From the NCBI GenBank assembly GCA_019925095.2, contig CM034412.1, forward strand, positions 2,480,001 through 2,544,000: DNA of 64,000 nucleotides, written 5' to 3'. The DNA is from Dendrolimus kikuchii. Its lineage: Eukaryota; Arthropoda; Insecta; Lepidoptera; Lasiocampidae. Positions 62,078-64,000 of this stretch are shown here, in pieces. The stretch's first letter is position 1, and every line of letters starts with the position of its first letter. Below the pieces are notes generated by a model. The model saw nothing but the letters and a program-made list of their open reading frames with translations. It did no database searches and had not been told where the DNA came from. Both the position numbers and the translations under genes were made by a program.

Positions 62078-62170
62078 AATTGGAACCGGTAGGTGGCGCT
62101 GAGATCGGGTTCTAGAATCCTCCTAATCACCTGGAGCAATTATGGTGATTTTGTTTTTGTGTCATGAAAC
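62078..62170 (+). mobile_element. Helitron-like G fragment
   Basis: GGAACCGGTAGGTGGCGCTG, GGGTTCTAGAATCCTCCTAA, matching 6265-6345. Confidence 0.5.
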
Positions 62171-62478
62171 AAAGTCTTTTAGGAATTCAGAAAATATGGC
62201 GGTCAGTAAACCTTACCTTAGGAAAACCTAACAAAGTGATACAGACTGTAACATAAATACCAATTACCTAAGTTTAAGGGGATATAAAGAAACATTATTT
62301 GAAATGTAGTGCTTCTCGCGCCGGTGTGTTGGCCTAAAAGCAAAAGTGTGTTGAAGAAACACATTAGATGTTTTAAGAGAAATAAAGAAAATTATTTATT
62401 AAGTCTACTTAGGCTTTTCCTGTGTCTTTGTCTACCTGAATTTCTATTCCGCTTTTGAAGTGAAACTTCTATCACTTT
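62171..62478. other. AT-rich sequence, nothing recognised
   Basis: No signature noticed. Confidence 0.4.
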
Positions 62479-62715
62479 ATCCGTGTAGGAACGGAGAAAG
62501 AATACAATTTCCTGCGGCCGGGCGGCCTGTCGTAAGAGGCGACTAAACAACCCAGAGCCAGGTGGTAGGGCATTTGCCCGACTGGCTACCACCCCTGGTC
62601 TAAAGTATGTCACCATAACAACCTTGAGTTGTGTTCCGGCATTAGGGAACCAAGTTCCAGTCTCCCTTAAGAGAGCAGCAGCGCATTTGTAACAACTTTG
62701 CTGTTGCAAATGTCC
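62479..62715 (+). mobile_element. Family A, 3' truncated
   Basis: ATCCGTGTAGGAACGGAG to TGCTGTTGCAAATGTCC; the poly(A) end is replaced by the next repeat. Confidence 0.87.
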
Positions 62716-62965
62716 CTCAGCGTAATCGGTGTACATATGGAACGGAATGGAATTTTTTTCATAAAAAATGTTCTTAAAATGAAAACTACTAGGCCAAACT
62801 ATGTCAAATTTTTAGGTGACCAAATGGAAGCTATTCCGCGTCGAACAAAAAAAGAATCACGTAAATCGGATCATAAATCTCGGAGTAATCGGTGAACATA
62901 CATAAAAAAAAAAAACAAAAAAAAGATCCCGACGAATTGAGAACCTCCTCCTTTTTTTGAAGTCG
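62716..62965. repeat. Repeat ending in GAAGTCGGTTAAA
   Basis: GAAAACTACTAGGCCAAAC, GAACCTCCTCCTTTTTTTG, AAGTCGGTTAAAAATAT. Similar ends occur reversed at about 44897 and 20315 (AAACCGACTTCA), so this is a dispersed family, probably a Helitron-like or SINE-like element. Boundaries uncertain. Confidence 0.45.
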
Positions 62966-63456
62966 GTTAAAAATATATTTATGATGTTACATAACCCCTT
63001 CATTCGCATCTTCATAGATTACACTAATTCTTTGTACCCGCCTAACTACTATGGCCAACAAATTACAAGTGCGTACTAAATGTACTAAACCAACACTTGC
63101 CCTAAATTATGGCAAGGATTATCACCCTGCCAAAGCACAGCGATAGTATAAACTGACCCATTAAGACATAGGGACAATGGGTCTGATTTAGAGCTTATAA
63201 TCCAACGGACCCCTAGATACAGCCTAGGTCCATTATGATATCTAATAGTATACACGTAAAGGTATAATGGTTTGAGTGGCATCTGATTTGTAGTTATTCT
63301 AGCTATTTTATATAATTTGTGTAGGTACAGAGTATATGGTGGTAAGTATAATGTCAATAATATTGATGGTATGTTACGTATTGACAATAATATTGCGTAC
63401 ATCTGCAGAAGTCTTTCAAATTGTTCTGATGCTAAATTTAGACCGACTAAACGGAT
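62966..63456. other. AT-rich sequence, nothing recognised
   Basis: A 105-codon minus frame (63085-63402) has no recognised domain. Confidence 0.4.
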
Positions 63457-63663
63457 ATGAATTATTCATATAAAAATAAAATGTCTCATATATACAATCC
63501 AGAAGATTCTTCCGGGTACATAAGCAGCGTAAGGCGCGCCTACGAGGAGTTCAGTTCAAGACAGCTAAGCGACAAGTGCGTTACAAAAGAGTTGGAAAAG
63601 AGTGTGAAGTTAGTGACGAGTGTAGTGGTGAATTTAGTGAAAAAGGATTTTAGTCTCATTTAA
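63457..63663 (+). CDS. Small ORF of unknown origin (68 codons)
   Basis: Starts ATG at 63457 (a second ATG at 63481 begins MSHIYNPEDSSGYISSVRRA). The rest reads YEEFSSRQLSDKCVTKELEK, then LVTSVVVNLVKKDFSLI and stop. It is charged, probably helical, and has no domain I recognise. The downstream 240 bp (63664-63900) is also GC-richer and partly open. It could be the 5' part of a transposon frame or a gene fragment continuing by splicing; I cannot decide. It is the one frame here not explained by a known repeat. Confidence 0.3.
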   Translation: MNYSYKNKMSHIYNPEDSSGYISSVRRAYEEFSSRQLSDKCVTKELEKSVKLVTSVVVNLVKKDFSLI

Positions 63664-63906
63664 AAGGAGATCAAGGAGCGAGCTACGCGCGGTAAATTCG
63701 AAGGTGAACACCGCAGCAGCAGGAGGTATTCTGCGCAATATCGGCGACGTTATTGTGAGTGAGACATCTTATCGTCGGGACAGTACGTCGTTAGTTGTGC
63801 GCGTAGGGACAACTCTGCGGAGAAGAACCACGTACGGCTGTGTAAGGTGTTTCCTTCCAATCCTAAGTGCGTACCCCCGCTCGCACGTAACAGTATGTAT
63901 GTATAT
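63664..63906. other. GC-richer sequence downstream of the small ORF
   Basis: No motif recognised. It ends in TATGTATGTATATAATTG, just before an RTE-B copy. Confidence 0.35.
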
Positions 63907-63910
63907 AATT

Positions 63911-64000
63911 GTACATACATACATAACTTCACGCCAGTTCCCTTGCGGGGTAGGCACGAACAACAGAGCGCCATTCAGTCTTATTCTTACACACCTCACT
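63911..64000 (-). mobile_element. RTE-B LINE 3' end, cut by the window edge
   Basis: GTACATACATACATAACTTC tail, then the complement of the RTE-B C-terminal codons (YPARELA end). Continues beyond the window. Confidence 0.9.

Overview
This window looks like a gene-poor stretch of an insect nuclear genome, most likely a moth or butterfly. That identity is an inference. It rests on the AT-rich background, the density of non-LTR retrotransposon 3' ends, two tRNA-derived SINE families, many short Helitron-like elements bounded by A|TC...CTAG|T, and Penelope, mariner, Tc1 and hAT remnants. I found no intact host gene, no convincing multi-exon coding region, no rRNA and no stand-alone tRNA gene. Almost every long open frame is a transposon remnant or an artefact of tandem repeats.

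Family names used below. A: a ~310 bp short retroposon from ATCCGTGCAGG to CTCCTGCAATAAA plus poly(A), about 30 copies. RTE-B: 3' ends of an RTE-like LINE ending in TATGTATG repeats, about 18 copies. RTE-C and RTE-D: two other RTE-like LINE 3' ends. SINE-E and SINE-F: tRNA-headed SINEs. G: Helitron-like elements. H: Penelope-like (PLE) derivatives. I: solo LTR-like units. J, K and M: short retroposon tails.

Layout. 1-0.3 kb: 50 bp satellite. 0.7-12.4 kb: scattered A, B and G copies, a (TA)n tract and two TA-flanked MITE-like elements. 12.5-14.5 kb: a foldback A-A-D composite, then a 141 bp satellite with 3-monomer higher-order structure. 15-25 kb: nested SINE-E/M, RTE-C/RTE-B, a second copy of the composite, LINE nuclease-domain fragments and three PLE derivatives. 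25-34 kb: nested Helitrons, a foldback element, a mariner fragment, many A copies. 34-38 kb: J inside SINE-F, and a hAT element carrying an R1-like LINE fragment. 38-48 kb: A, B and F copies and a 31 bp minisatellite. 48.8-50.6 kb: a Helitron-like element holding an ~850 bp array of GGGCAAAA. 51-55 kb: a multiply nested block and a chimeric Helitron. 56-61 kb: three solo LTR-like units, a Tc1-like element and the inverted partner of the chimeric Helitron. 61-64 kb: more A, E and B copies and one unexplained small ORF.

The elements do not form a pathway. Their order of arrival can often be read from target-site duplications (TSDs) and nesting. The most unusual items are the hammerhead-like hairpin of the PLE copies, the G-quadruplex-capable array in a Helitron, the tRNA-related higher-order satellite, and two multi-element composites that each occur twice.
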